NCBI GenBank assembly: GCA_964427505.1
Contig: CAYRUO010000011.1
Span: forward strand, 1-48,005
DNA length: 48,005 nt
Source of the DNA: Thermanaerothrix sp034436175
GTDB taxonomy: Bacteria > Chloroflexota > Anaerolineae > Anaerolineales > Anaerolineaceae
Direction: 5' to 3'
Shown here one piece after another: positions 8,529-18,045 of the stretch. Under the pieces are notes generated by a model, which was not told where the DNA came from, searched no databases, and saw nothing but the letters and a program-made list of their open reading frames with translations. The stretch's first letter is position 1; every line of letters starts with the position of its first letter. Made by a program: the position numbers and the translations under genes.

Positions 8529-8551
8529 GAGGTAGCAAGTATAATTACCTC
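8529..8551 (+). promoter_or_regulatory. birA promoter: -10 element bracketed by an inverted repeat
   Basis: TATAAT (8540-8545) ends eight bases before the birA ATG, so transcription would start at or within a few bases of the start codon, giving a leaderless or nearly leaderless mRNA. The -10 is enclosed by the inverted repeat GAGGTA (8529-8534) and TACCTC (8546-8551), which could be an operator. The nearest -35-like TTGCAC (8513) is 21 bases away, longer than ideal. Confidence 0.5.
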
Positions 8552-8553
8552 AT

Positions 8554-9366
8554 ATGGAATCAACTGCGCTTGACCATTGGTTGAGTGATCTAAACCTCCC
8601 CACCTGGCGGTATTACGAGGAAGTGGGATCAACCAACGATATCGCTTTAGCCTGGTTGGATCGGGATGCGCCGGATAGCGCTTTAGTGGTAGCAGGGCAC
8701 CAAACTCACGGGCGGGGGCGGTTGGGCCGCACCTGGATCAGCGTGCCTGAAGCAGGGTTAGCGTTCACCCTCATTGTGCGGCCTAACGCGCAGTCGCCGT
8801 TCCCGGTTGAACGTCTAACGGCATTGGGTGCGCTGGCCGTCACCCAGGCGTTCAAGGCTGGTTTCGGGGTGGACGCCCACATCAAATGGCCGAACGACGT
8901 GCTAATTGCCGGACGCAAAGTGTGTGGCATTCTGGTTGAACTGGCCTGGCAGGAAGAGCAGTTGCAAGGGGCAGTGGTAGGTATCGGGATCAACGTAGGA
9001 CGTGCCGCCGTGCCCCCAGCCGAGGGACTGCACTATCCGGCAACCAGTCTGGAAGAAGCCTTAGGACATCCCATAAACCGTTGGGAGGTGCTCCGGCGCG
9101 TCCTTGAAGCCTTTTTGGCTTGGCGTTCCCGTTTGACCGATCCTGAATTCATGGCCGCCTGGGAGCAACACCTGGCATTTCGCGGCGAGTGGGTACAGGC
9201 CAGTGACGGACTCAATCCTCCCCTGGTCGGACGGGTAGAGGGATTAAGCCCAGAAGGACATCTTCGCTTGCGGTTAGAAGACGGCTCTGAATATCGGCTG
9301 AGTGCAGGGGAGATTCGACCTCTTCCTGCGCCGTTTGCCGAATCCTCAGGAGGTGAGGATGCTTGA
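8554..9366 (+). CDS. birA: Biotin-[acetyl-CoA-carboxylase] ligase, class I
   Basis: The enzyme activates biotin with ATP and transfers it to the carrier-protein lysine. In this window a matching carrier lies in the decarboxylase operon (22477-22923). Catalytic signatures are GRGRLGRTW (53-61, biotinyl-AMP loop), KWPND (111-115) and GIGINV (143-148). The SH3-like C-terminal domain spans about 220-265. The 270-residue protein lacks the N-terminal DNA-binding domain of E. coli BirA, so it is a pure ligase and not a repressor. Its stop overlaps the next start by eight bases, suggesting coupled translation with the small membrane protein. Confidence 0.92.
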   Translation: MESTALDHWLSDLNLPTWRYYEEVGSTNDIALAWLDRDAPDSALVVAGHQTHGRGRLGRTWISVPEAGLAFTLIVRPNAQSPFPVERLTALGALAVTQAFKAGFGVDAHIKWPNDVLIAGRKVCGILVELAWQEEQLQGAVVGIGINVGRAAVPPAEGLHYPATSLEEALGHPINRWEVLRRVLEAFLAWRSRLTDPEFMAAWEQHLAFRGEWVQASDGLNPPLVGRVEGLSPEGHLRLRLEDGSEYRLSAGEIRPLPAPFAESSGGEDA

Positions 9367-9565
9367 CGACTTACGCAGTTCAATTGACGTATCGTTTTCC
9401 GAAGAAGAGCCCAAGCCTTCGACGCCGCGCCGGCGACGTCGGCGGCGCGAGTTCCTAGGGATGACGGCCGCCCAGCGCTTTGTGCTCTCGCTTCTGCTGT
9501 TCCTGATGACCGTCGTGCTCGGCATGCTGTGCCTGGTGGTCACCGGGCGGATGATGTTGTTCTAG
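9359..9565 (+). CDS. Small single-helix membrane protein, unknown
   Basis: This 68-residue product overlaps the end of birA by eight bases and has its own strong CAGGAGGTGAGG site inside birA. Residues 1-25 are acidic/polar, residues 26-36 contain an almost pure arginine run (PRRRRRRREF), and a single membrane helix lies at about 43-65. The Arg cluster before the helix predicts the N-terminus inside. No known domain is recognised. A longer in-frame start at 9302 is less likely because it would lie deep in birA and lacks such a site. The stop abuts the gyrA stop on the other strand with no spacer. Confidence 0.65.
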   Translation: MLDDLRSSIDVSFSEEEPKPSTPRRRRRRREFLGMTAAQRFVLSLLLFLMTVVLGMLCLVVTGRMMLF

Positions 9566-12022
<2,457 letters not shown>

Positions 12023-12070
12023 AACCTTTTCTCATCCCAAAGAGTAAACCCGGTTTTAGGCAACACTAGG

Positions 12071-12076
12071 ATTATA
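12071..12076 (-). promoter_or_regulatory. Candidate -10 of the gyrA promoter
   Basis: Reading leftwards, TATAAT lies about 48 bases before the gyrA ATG. The -35 region is poor, so this is a plausible but incomplete promoter. It lies just past the terminator of the polyamine operon. Confidence 0.5.
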
Positions 12077-12103
12077 CCGCACCCTGACCCAAAGCCGGGG
12101 CGG

Positions 12104-12143
12104 CAAAAAGGTCTCCCGCGGGTAGATGCTCACGAGAGACCTT
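12104..12143 (-). terminator. Rho-independent terminator of the speD-speE operon
   Basis: On the minus strand an 8-base stem AAGGTCTC / GAGACCTT is followed by TTTTTGCC. It lies 31 bases after the speE stop and insulates gyrA from the polyamine operon. Confidence 0.85.
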
Positions 12144-12174
12144 CGCCTTAACGACCCTATGCTCTAGAATGCGT

Positions 12175-13005
12175 TCAACCTTCCAACACCCGCCGGAAGA
12201 ACTCCGGCAGTGCAAAGGCGGCGCGGTGCACGTCGGGGTTGAGGTAATTCATCCGTCCGGGCGGATAGGGTTTGTTCAAACCGTTTGTCCAGGGCACATC
12301 GGACATATACATGAACCCAATCCCGCCGCCGGGGTAGGTCGGTACTAGAGTGTAGTAATATGCCGGGGCGCGGAAGAGCGTCTTGGCAAAGCGGTAGATG
12401 TCGCGAATCAACGCCTGATCGAAGAACATCTGCTCGCTTTGGATCGCGATCGCACCGCCCGGGTTGAGCGCTGCCGCCAAACGGCGGAAGAAATCCGGGC
12501 TGAACAATTTCTCCGCCGGCCCAATGGGATCGGTGGTATCTGAGACGATCACGTCGAATTTGTAGGGTGGATTCTCCAAATAGGTGAAAGCATCCTGGAA
12601 GACCACCTCGGCTCGTGGATCACGGTAAGGATCGCCAAAGGCCGGGAAGTGTTCGCGGCACACTTCCACCACGCGCCGATCCAATTCACACACCACGGCC
12701 CGTTCCACCGAGGGGTAACGCAAGACCTGTTGCAGGCTGCCACCGTCACCGCCACCCACAATCAGCACCGTGCGCGGGTTATCCACCGCCAGCATCGGCA
12801 CATGGGTGATCATTTCGTGGTAGCCGGCGTTATCATACTCGGTGAGTTGGATGATCCCATCCAGAATAAGCACCTTGCCGAAAAACTCGGCTTCTACCAC
12901 CTGAAGGTGCTGGTAGGGTGTTTGCTCGTCTACCAGCACCTGCTTGACCCGCAATGACTGGCGGTAGAACGAATGGAGTTGCTCGGTAATCCAGGTCTCA
13001 GCCAC
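12175..13005 (-). CDS. speE: Spermidine synthase (polyamine aminopropyltransferase)
   Basis: The enzyme transfers the aminopropyl group of decarboxylated S-adenosylmethionine to putrescine or a related amine. The 276-residue form begins at GTG 13005, overlapping the preceding stop by eight bases; a longer frame to 13203 would read through that gene and adds no family sequence. Motifs: the N-terminal beta-strand region with YQHLQVVE, nucleotide-binding GGGDGG (84-89), CELD (107-109 region), and the catalytic segment SDTTDPIGPA (155-164). The C-terminal YYYTLVPTYPGG is typical. Third gene of the operon with the AdoMet decarboxylase and its paralogue. The acceptor (putrescine or agmatine) is not determined by sequence alone. 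Confidence 0.9.
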   Translation of the reverse strand: MAETWITEQLHSFYRQSLRVKQVLVDEQTPYQHLQVVEAEFFGKVLILDGIIQLTEYDNAGYHEMITHVPMLAVDNPRTVLIVGGGDGGSLQQVLRYPSVERAVVCELDRRVVEVCREHFPAFGDPYRDPRAEVVFQDAFTYLENPPYKFDVIVSDTTDPIGPAEKLFSPDFFRRLAAALNPGGAIAIQSEQMFFDQALIRDIYRFAKTLFRAPAYYYTLVPTYPGGGIGFMYMSDVPWTNGLNKPYPPGRMNYLNPDVHRAAFALPEFFRRVLEG

Positions 13006-13423
13006 GGTTGATGAACACTCCGCTGAATTTTTTCGCGCGGAAGGTTTCCACGCAAAAACGGGTTGCAACCTCTGGATCAAATTCTTTGCATGAGAAGATG
13101 TCCAGGTAGGCCGCGTTGGACTGATTGGCGAAGTGCCCGGTGATGTTGCTGGTCTCAATGAGTTGCACCAAAGAGTAACCGGTAACACGCGGATCTTCGC
13201 CAAAATTGACGATCAGAGGCTCACCAAAGCGGCGCATGTGGATCAAATCACACAGGTCAATGACAAACTGCCGGATGACCTCCGCCGAGGTGATGCGCTC
13301 CGGATCGCATTCATACAGGTTCAACACCAGATGCCAGCCCCACGGCTTTTCACCCGTGGCAGGCATGCCGGGTTCTTCCATGATGTAACGCACCAGAGTG
13401 GGGGATTCCAATGAAGCGTTCAT
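12998..13423 (-). CDS. S-adenosylmethionine decarboxylase-like paralogue (candidate pyruvoyl decarboxylase of altered specificity)
   Basis: The 141-residue protein aligns with SpeD without gaps around the active site. Ser92 matches the residue that becomes the pyruvoyl group, His97 matches the processing His, and Cys112 (DIFSCKEFDPE) matches the proton-donor Cys, with the same 5- and 15-residue spacings. The usual Glu-Ser cleavage pair is Thr-Ser here (IETSNITGHF), and the WPE motif after the His is replaced by FANQ. SpeD homologues converted to pyruvoyl-dependent ornithine or arginine decarboxylases are known from other bacteria; that role would supply putrescine or agmatine to speE. It starts at an ATGA overlap with speD, behind GGAGGAG. 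Alternatives are a non-processing partner subunit or a true AdoMet decarboxylase. Confidence 0.7.
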   Translation of the reverse strand: MNASLESPTLVRYIMEEPGMPATGEKPWGWHLVLNLYECDPERITSAEVIRQFVIDLCDLIHMRRFGEPLIVNFGEDPRVTGYSLVQLIETSNITGHFANQSNAAYLDIFSCKEFDPEVATRFCVETFRAKKFSGVFINRG

Positions 13424-13797
13424 GCTGGGCACTCCTCCCGGCAGACCGCAGTGCGGCTGACCACACGGATTTGGGCGTCTTGCGCCCCGAACAGGCTAAT
13501 CAGTTTGTCCACCAATGGCTTGATATCAAGGTCCAGGTTACAGGTGAACAGGTCGATAGCGCAGTAACCATATTCCGGCCACGCATGCAAACTCGCATGG
13601 GACTCGGCCAACAAGAGGAAACAAGTGAAACCATGCGGGCTGAAAGGATAGTAGCCCTCGCTGACAATGGTTAACCCACTATCTCTCACTGCCTGGAAGA
13701 ACAAATCGCGGGAACGCTCGCTGTCGTAGAGCAGTTCTCGGTTGCAGTTTGAGAGATCACAAATATAGTGTTCCCCCAAGCGCAGCTGCCCGTCCAA
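13420..13797 (-). CDS. speD: S-adenosylmethionine decarboxylase proenzyme, prokaryotic class 1B
   Basis: The enzyme makes decarboxylated AdoMet, the aminopropyl donor for SpeE. It cleaves itself between Glu65 and Ser66 in ESHASLHAWPEYGY, generating a pyruvoyl cofactor; His71 and Cys86 (LFTC) complete the active site. The start is uncertain. The frame is open to a TTG at 13839, but an AAGGAGG lies about eleven bases before the TTG at 13797, and that product (125 residues, starting LDGQLRLGEHY read as M) matches family length. An ATG between them is out of frame. It is first in a three-gene operon and is preceded by a promoter and a structured leader of about 215 bases. Confidence 0.88.
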   Translation of the reverse strand: MDGQLRLGEHYICDLSNCNRELLYDSERSRDLFFQAVRDSGLTIVSEGYYPFSPHGFTCFLLLAESHASLHAWPEYGYCAIDLFTCNLDLDIKPLVDKLISLFGAQDAQIRVVSRTAVCREECPA

Positions 13798-14019
13798 CTG
13801 TCCATAAACCTCCTTCTTTTTGGGATAGATGTGCTGCAACGTTCGGGGTGGTCAGCCAGCAGGTACCTCCACGCTCCCGGCAAGGCAGATAAAAGATAGA
13901 GGGGGCCTCAGCAGGTCGAGAACCCACCAAAACCCCTTCCCCTTGCCCCGCCGCTGCCCGAGCGGGGAGTGGGCAGCAGTGAGGTGAAATCACCCCTTAT
14001 CGTCTGCAGTCAGAGGTTT
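13798..14019 (-). promoter_or_regulatory. Structured leader of the speD operon with mutually exclusive hairpins
   Basis: This gene-free stretch lies between the proposed promoter and the speD start. It holds two GC-rich hairpins that cannot form together. One stem is CCCCGC (13946-13951) with GCGGGG (13962-13967). The other is GCTGCCC (13953-13959) with GGGCAGC (13971-13977). A small palindrome GGTGA-AA-TCACC is at 13983-13994. No U-tract follows, so if it is a switch it would act on translation or by binding a factor. No known riboswitch class was recognised. Confidence 0.4.
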
Positions 14020-14048
14020 ATTTTCAACGATTTTGCCCAAAATGTCAA
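14020..14048 (-). promoter_or_regulatory. Sigma-A type promoter of the speD operon
   Basis: On the minus strand a perfect TTGACA (-35) is followed after 17 bases by GAAAAT (-10, four of six consensus). Transcription would begin near 14013. Confidence 0.6.
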
Positions 14049-14156
14049 TATTTTGGGGGCAATTTTTCACGGATTTAACCTTACCCTAACCCTTTGTTTG
14101 ATTTTTCTTAATCAGAACTGGTTAAAATCAAACTACATGGTGAGGAATTCAAGGTT

Positions 14157-14600
14157 ATGACCACCAAAAAACGTGTTCTCTTCCTGTGCACCGGTAATTC
14201 TGCCCGCAGCCAAATGGCCGAGGCACTTTTGCGCCATTATGGCGGCGATTGGTTCGAAGTCTACAGCGCCGGCATCGAACCCAAGGGGGTCAATCCGTTT
14301 GCCCTGCAAGTCTTGGCCGAACTCGGCATTGATGCGAGCCATCAGACGTCCAAGTCCTTAGATATATACCGAGGAAAAATGACGTTCGATTACCTGATTA
14401 CAGTGTGCGCCGACGCTGAAAAGAACTGTCCTTTCTTCCCCGGGCAGGGTATCCGATTACATTGGCCGTTTGAAGATCCGGCAGCGTTTGAAGGCGAAGA
14501 TGAGGCCAAGCGGGCGAAATTCCGCCAGATTCGGGATCAGATTGCCGCCCGCATCCGGGCCTGGTTGGATGAATTGGGGCTCCCGGCTTATCCTCCCTAA
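14157..14600 (+). CDS. arsC: Arsenate reductase, thioredoxin-coupled (LMW-phosphatase fold)
   Basis: This cytoplasmic enzyme of 147 residues reduces arsenate to arsenite. The phosphate-binding loop CTGNSARSQMAE (Cys11 to Arg17, C-x5-R) is the low-molecular-weight phosphatase active site. The pair Cys-x6-Cys in VCADAEKNCPFFPG (near 82 and 89) is the disulphide relay of Staphylococcus-type ArsC, which ordinary protein phosphatases lack. A GAGGA lies ten bases upstream of the ATG. A TAAAAT at 14123 could be its -10, with TTGATT at 14098 (19-base spacer). No arsR, arsB or acr3 is adjacent. Regulation and an arsenite exporter must lie elsewhere, or the enzyme may have a general role. Confidence 0.82.
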   Translation: MTTKKRVLFLCTGNSARSQMAEALLRHYGGDWFEVYSAGIEPKGVNPFALQVLAELGIDASHQTSKSLDIYRGKMTFDYLITVCADAEKNCPFFPGQGIRLHWPFEDPAAFEGEDEAKRAKFRQIRDQIAARIRAWLDELGLPAYPP

Positions 14601-14716
14601 TCTTCTCACTATCTAAATTCCCACCGCCAAGGGCTCGACAGGCCCGCGTTTGCCACACCAAATCGTGGTAAACTTACACTGCGAGATCCTATTGGTAGTG
14701 AGAGAGGCAGATCAAG

Positions 14717-15817
14717 ATGCCGGTTATCTATCCTTTTACAGCCATTGTGGGTCAGGAGCAGATGAAACGTGCCCTGATCCTGAACGCCATTGACCCGCGC
14801 ATCGGCGGGGTTTTGATTCGCGGCGAACGCGGTACTGCCAAATCCACGGCGGCGCGTGCCTTGGCGGCGCTATTACCGCATATCAAGGTCATTGCGGACT
14901 GCCGCTTTGGGTGCGACCCCGATACACCTGCTACCTGGTGCACCGAATGCCGCGAACGTGCCGCCCGAGGCGAGAATCTCCCGGTGACCACTCGCCCCAT
15001 CCCGTTCGTCAACCTGCCCATCTCGGCCACCGAGGACCGCGTGGTGGGGACCCTGGATATTGAAAAAGCCATTCAGAAAGGCGAACGCCACTTTGAGCCC
15101 GGGGTTTTGGCCGCCGCCAACCGCGGCTTGCTTTACATTGACGAAGTGAACTTGCTCGACGATCACGTCGTGGATATTCTGCTCGATTCCGCCGCCATGG
15201 GTGTAAACATCATCGAACGTGAGGGCATCTCGTTCAGCCATCCCGCGCGCTTCATCTTGGTGGGCACCATGAACCCCGAGGAAGGGGAACTGCGCCCGCA
15301 GTTGCTCGACCGCTTTGCCCTCTCGGTCGAGATTCGGGGCATTCGCGATCCACGCGAGCGGGTGCTGATCATTGAACGCAACCTGGCCTTTGAAGCCAAC
15401 CCCGAAGCCTTCCGCCAGGAATGGTTGCCCAAAGAACAGGAACTCTCGCGCCAAATTGAGCAGGCGCGTCAACTATTACCCAAGGTGACCTATACCTCGC
15501 GCGATCTGCTCTCCATCGCTTCGTTGACCGCTTCTCTTAATGTGGATGGTCACCGCGCCGATATGGTTATTCTCAAAGCCGCGCGTGCACACGCTGCCTT
15601 CGAAGGCCGCACCAGCGTAACCGGACGCGATATCGCCTTGGCCGCCGAACTCGCACTGCCGCATCGGCTCAAACGCGCTCCCTTCCAACAGGCCGAAATG
15701 ACCATGGAAGAACTGCAGGACCGCATCGAGCAACTGCAAGGCGCCAGCAGTACCGGCAAACACACCGAGCCGGTGCCTACCCGTGAGGAAGAAGCCGCCC
15801 GGCAAAAAAAAATTTAA
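14717..15817 (+). CDS. chlI: Mg/Co-chelatase AAA+ subunit (ChlI-like), zero-frame product of a frameshift gene
   Basis: The 366-residue AAA+ protein drives metal insertion into a tetrapyrrole together with a VWA subunit and a large CobN/ChlH subunit not seen here. Motifs: N-terminal FTAIVGQEQMK, Walker A GERGTAKST (36-44), the ChlI-type insert with FGCDPD, the hairpin VVGTLD, Walker B LLYIDEVNLL, sensor 1 GTMNPEEGELRPQLLDRF, and a C-terminal helical lid. Its last codons are a run of nine A's followed at once by TAA. The VWA domain continues in the -1 frame without a stop. A -1 shift would make a full ChlD-like medium subunit of about 694 residues, while termination gives this small subunit. 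Confidence 0.87.
   Translation: MPVIYPFTAIVGQEQMKRALILNAIDPRIGGVLIRGERGTAKSTAARALAALLPHIKVIADCRFGCDPDTPATWCTECRERAARGENLPVTTRPIPFVNLPISATEDRVVGTLDIEKAIQKGERHFEPGVLAAANRGLLYIDEVNLLDDHVVDILLDSAAMGVNIIEREGISFSHPARFILVGTMNPEEGELRPQLLDRFALSVEIRGIRDPRERVLIIERNLAFEANPEAFRQEWLPKEQELSRQIEQARQLLPKVTYTSRDLLSIASLTASLNVDGHRADMVILKAARAHAAFEGRTSVTGRDIALAAELALPHRLKRAPFQQAEMTMEELQDRIEQLQGASSTGKHTEPVPTREEEAARQKKI
15786..15817 (+). other. Programmed -1 ribosomal frameshift site (A9 slippery run)
   Basis: The elements in order are a Shine-Dalgarno-like AGGA (15786-15789), a 14-base spacer, nine consecutive A's (15804-15812), and the zero-frame stop TAA (15815-15817). Two AAA codons read in zero frame can slip back one base; the next codon is then AAT in the VWA frame. 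Spacing of the AGGA is in the range known to stimulate -1 frameshifting at dnaX-like sites. Similar frameshifting in chlD genes is known from other prokaryotes. Confidence 0.72.
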
Positions 15818-16800
15818 CTGACCAGACTCTCAGTCAAGAGACGCAAGAGCAGGCTCCACCTCAACCCACCCAGCGCGAGGACATCTTCCGCCAGGATAGC
15901 GCTATGTGGTGGGATGGCGGCCAGGTGGTCCAAGCCACACCGCCCTTCGAACCACGTCGCTTGGATACCCCGCTGGACAAGATGATGCGCCGCTTTGCCG
16001 GCCGCCGCTCGCGCACCCGCACCGAGCGCAAGCGCGGGCGCTACATCCAGGCTCGTCCTGCTCAGGGTCCGACGGATGATCTGGCTTTTGATGCCACCCT
16101 GCGCGCCGCGGCACCGTTCCAGAAGGAACGCAGTGAGGAACGGCGCCACCTGGCCTTCGCCATCCACCGCAGTGATCTCATGCGCAAAGTGCGGGTACGC
16201 CGTGCCGCCAACCTGATCCTCTTCGTGGTAGATGCTTCCTGGTCTATGGCCGTGGCCGAGCGCATGCAAGCCACTAAGGGTGCCATCCTCTCCCTGCTTA
16301 ACGACGCTTATCAGCGGCGCGATCGTGTCGGCTTGATTGTCTTCCAGAAAGATCGCGCCACACTGGTATTACCCCCGACGAACTCGGTCACTTTAGCACA
16401 GACCGCGTTGGCCGATATTCCGGTTGGGGGCAAGACCCCCCTCTCCGCCGGGCTCAAATTGGCCTTAGAAGTGCTACAACGCGAACGCCTACGCCATCCC
16501 GACGTCATGCCGCTTTTGATCGTGCTCACCGATGGAGCGGGTAACGTCTCGATCAGCCACCTCCCGCCTTTGGAAGAAGCCTATCTCTATGCCGATGAAA
16601 TCGCCCGTGAAGGGGTGCACAGCATCGTTATCAATATGGAGCACGTGGCTTTCGACCAGGGGTTAGCCCAAGCCTTAGCCGACCACCTCAAAGCCCCCTG
16701 TTACACGGCGGGTGAAATCCGCGCCGAGAGTCTCTATTACACCGTGCGCCAGGAACTGAACACACGCACCCCACCCGCGACCCTAGAAGATCGCCGCTAA
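15811..16800 (+). CDS. chlD: VWA domain portion of ChlD-like chelatase medium subunit (expressed by -1 frameshift)
   Basis: This frame is open from just upstream of the slippery run and has no stop until 16800. The first ~60 residues are Gln/Pro/acidic (QETQEQAPPQPTQRED), matching the linker between the AAA+ and VWA domains of ChlD. The VWA domain starts near LILFVVDASWSMAV, whose DxSxS is the metal-ion-dependent adhesion site, and continues with PVGGKTPL and VLTDGAGN. It ends at about 329 codons after the shift. An internal ATG at 15904 has an AGGA seven bases before it and could give a free VWA protein, but it would cut off the linker. The partner metal is uncertain; with no chlorophyll genes seen, cobalt for B12 is the likelier use. 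Confidence 0.78.
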   Translation, partial: NLTDQTLSQETQEQAPPQPTQREDIFRQDSAMWWDGGQVVQATPPFEPRRLDTPLDKMMRRFAGRRSRTRTERKRGRYIQARPAQGPTDDLAFDATLRAAAPFQKERSEERRHLAFAIHRSDLMRKVRVRRAANLILFVVDASWSMAVAERMQATKGAILSLLNDAYQRRDRVGLIVFQKDRATLVLPPTNSVTLAQTALADIPVGGKTPLSAGLKLALEVLQRERLRHPDVMPLLIVLTDGAGNVSISHLPPLEEAYLYADEIAREGVHSIVINMEHVAFDQGLAQALADHLKAPCYTAGEIRAESLYYTVRQELNTRTPPATLEDRR

Positions 16801-16835
16801 ACGGCATGCGCCAACCCGGCGTTCGATATTCGGGG

Positions 16836-16841
16836 TAGAAT
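16836..16841 (+). promoter_or_regulatory. -10 element directly before a start codon (possible leaderless mRNA)
   Basis: TAGAAT ends seven bases before the ATG of the aminotransferase gene, so the transcript would begin at or next to the start codon. Only a weak GAAAG is present as a ribosome-binding site. Confidence 0.4.
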
Positions 16842-16848
16842 TGAAAGT

Positions 16849-18045
16849 ATGAAGACCACAACCACCCTTCACATTCCCATGTCGTCGCCGGATCTAACCG
16901 ACCTAGAACGCGAAGCCGTTGCCCGGGTACTGTGCACCCCCAACTTAAGCATGGGGGATCAAATCGAAGCCTTTGAAGCCGCTTTTTGTCGTTACCTTGG
17001 CGCCAAGCACGCGATTGGCGTCAACTCCGGCACTGCGGCTCTGCATTTATGTGTTTTGGCCGCCGGCGTTGAACCAGGTGATTTTGTGCTCACCACGCCC
17101 TTCTCTTTTGTGGCATCCACCAACGTGATCCTCTATGCCGATGCCGTGCCGGTGTTTGTAGATGTGGATCTACAAACCGGCAACCTAGACCTCCGGCAGG
17201 CGGCGCAGGCGGTGCATGACCTGGCCACAGGTGGAAAAGCGGCTCAACGCTGGTTACCGCGCCGCGGCCAAGGACGGCATCGTGGGCAACTGAAAGCCAT
17301 TCTGGCCGTGGACGTCTTCGGCCAACCTGCGGATTGGGATGTCCTGCGCGAACTGGCGGACCAATACCATCTGAAACTGATCGAAGATTCTTGCGAAGCC
17401 CTCGGCGCCGAATACAAAGGGCGCAAAGCCGGCGTTTTGGGCGATTACGGCACATTTGGCTTCTACCCTAACAAACAAATCACCACCGGTGAAGGGGGTA
17501 TGATCGTCACCAACAATGACGAAGCCGCGGCGTTGATGCGGGCTCTGCGCAACCAGGGACGCGCCCCCGGTGATACTTGGTTACAACACACCTATCTGGG
17601 CTATAACTACCGCCTGGACGAACTCAGCGCCGCGCTGGGTCTGGCCCAGATGCAACGGCTGGAGGAACTTCTGCGCCGGCGTGAACAGGTCGCCGCTTGG
17701 TATAACCAGCGCCTCAAAGCCCTCGATGGGGTTGAAATCCCTTATGTCGCTCCCACAACCACGCGGATGTCTTGGTTTGTCTATGTCATCCGCCTGGCGG
17801 CAGGCATAGACCGTGGACAGGTGGCGGCCCGCCTGGCCGAGTATGGGGTGCCGGTGCGCCCATACTTCTTACCCATCCACCTTCAGCCGTATATGCAAGA
17901 GCGCTTTGGCTATCGCCGCGGCGACTACCCGGTCACCGAAGACCTGGGGGAACGCGGCTTAGCCTTACCCTTCTCCGGGGTCATGTCCGAAGAACAGGTA
18001 GATTACGTTTGCCATGCCTTGAAGCAGGTCTTGAAATCGTTCTGA
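16849..18045 (+). CDS. DegT/DnrJ/EryC1/StrS family aminotransferase
   Basis: This PLP enzyme of 398 residues belongs to the family that aminates keto-sugars or dehydrates sugar nucleotides. The cofactor pocket shows GVNSGTAALHL near residue 57, EDSCEALGAEYKG near 183, and the internal aldimine Lys in FYPNKQITTGEGG near 209. The order and length match the family. Unusually, a short basic Gln/Arg/Gly segment (RWLPRRGQGRHRG) is inserted near residues 135-147, before the LKAILAVDVFG strand; it is in frame and may be a surface loop. No nucleotide-sugar genes are adjacent apart from the distant epimerase at 32.5 kb. The stop shares a base with the next start (TGATG). Confidence 0.87.
   Translation: MKTTTTLHIPMSSPDLTDLEREAVARVLCTPNLSMGDQIEAFEAAFCRYLGAKHAIGVNSGTAALHLCVLAAGVEPGDFVLTTPFSFVASTNVILYADAVPVFVDVDLQTGNLDLRQAAQAVHDLATGGKAAQRWLPRRGQGRHRGQLKAILAVDVFGQPADWDVLRELADQYHLKLIEDSCEALGAEYKGRKAGVLGDYGTFGFYPNKQITTGEGGMIVTNNDEAAALMRALRNQGRAPGDTWLQHTYLGYNYRLDELSAALGLAQMQRLEELLRRREQVAAWYNQRLKALDGVEIPYVAPTTTRMSWFVYVIRLAAGIDRGQVAARLAEYGVPVRPYFLPIHLQPYMQERFGYRRGDYPVTEDLGERGLALPFSGVMSEEQVDYVCHALKQVLKSF

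Noticed and set aside
12175..13203. Longer 342-residue speE frame.
   Set aside because: The extra N-terminus runs through the upstream decarboxylase paralogue and adds no spermidine-synthase sequence; GTG 13005 is coupled to the upstream stop.
13798..13839. Upstream TTG start for speD.
   Set aside because: It lacks a ribosome-binding site and adds residues absent from the family; TTG 13797 has AAGGAGG.
15804..15812. A9 run as a pseudogene frameshift or sequencing error.
   Set aside because: The SD-like stimulator, the immediate stop, the intact linker and the known behaviour of chlD genes favour programmed frameshifting; the error option stays open and is listed as a check.
17772..18044. 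Longer start of the PH-domain protein inside the aminotransferase gene.
   Set aside because: The extra part is the shadow of the aminotransferase; the ATG at 18045 overlaps its stop as usual for coupled genes.
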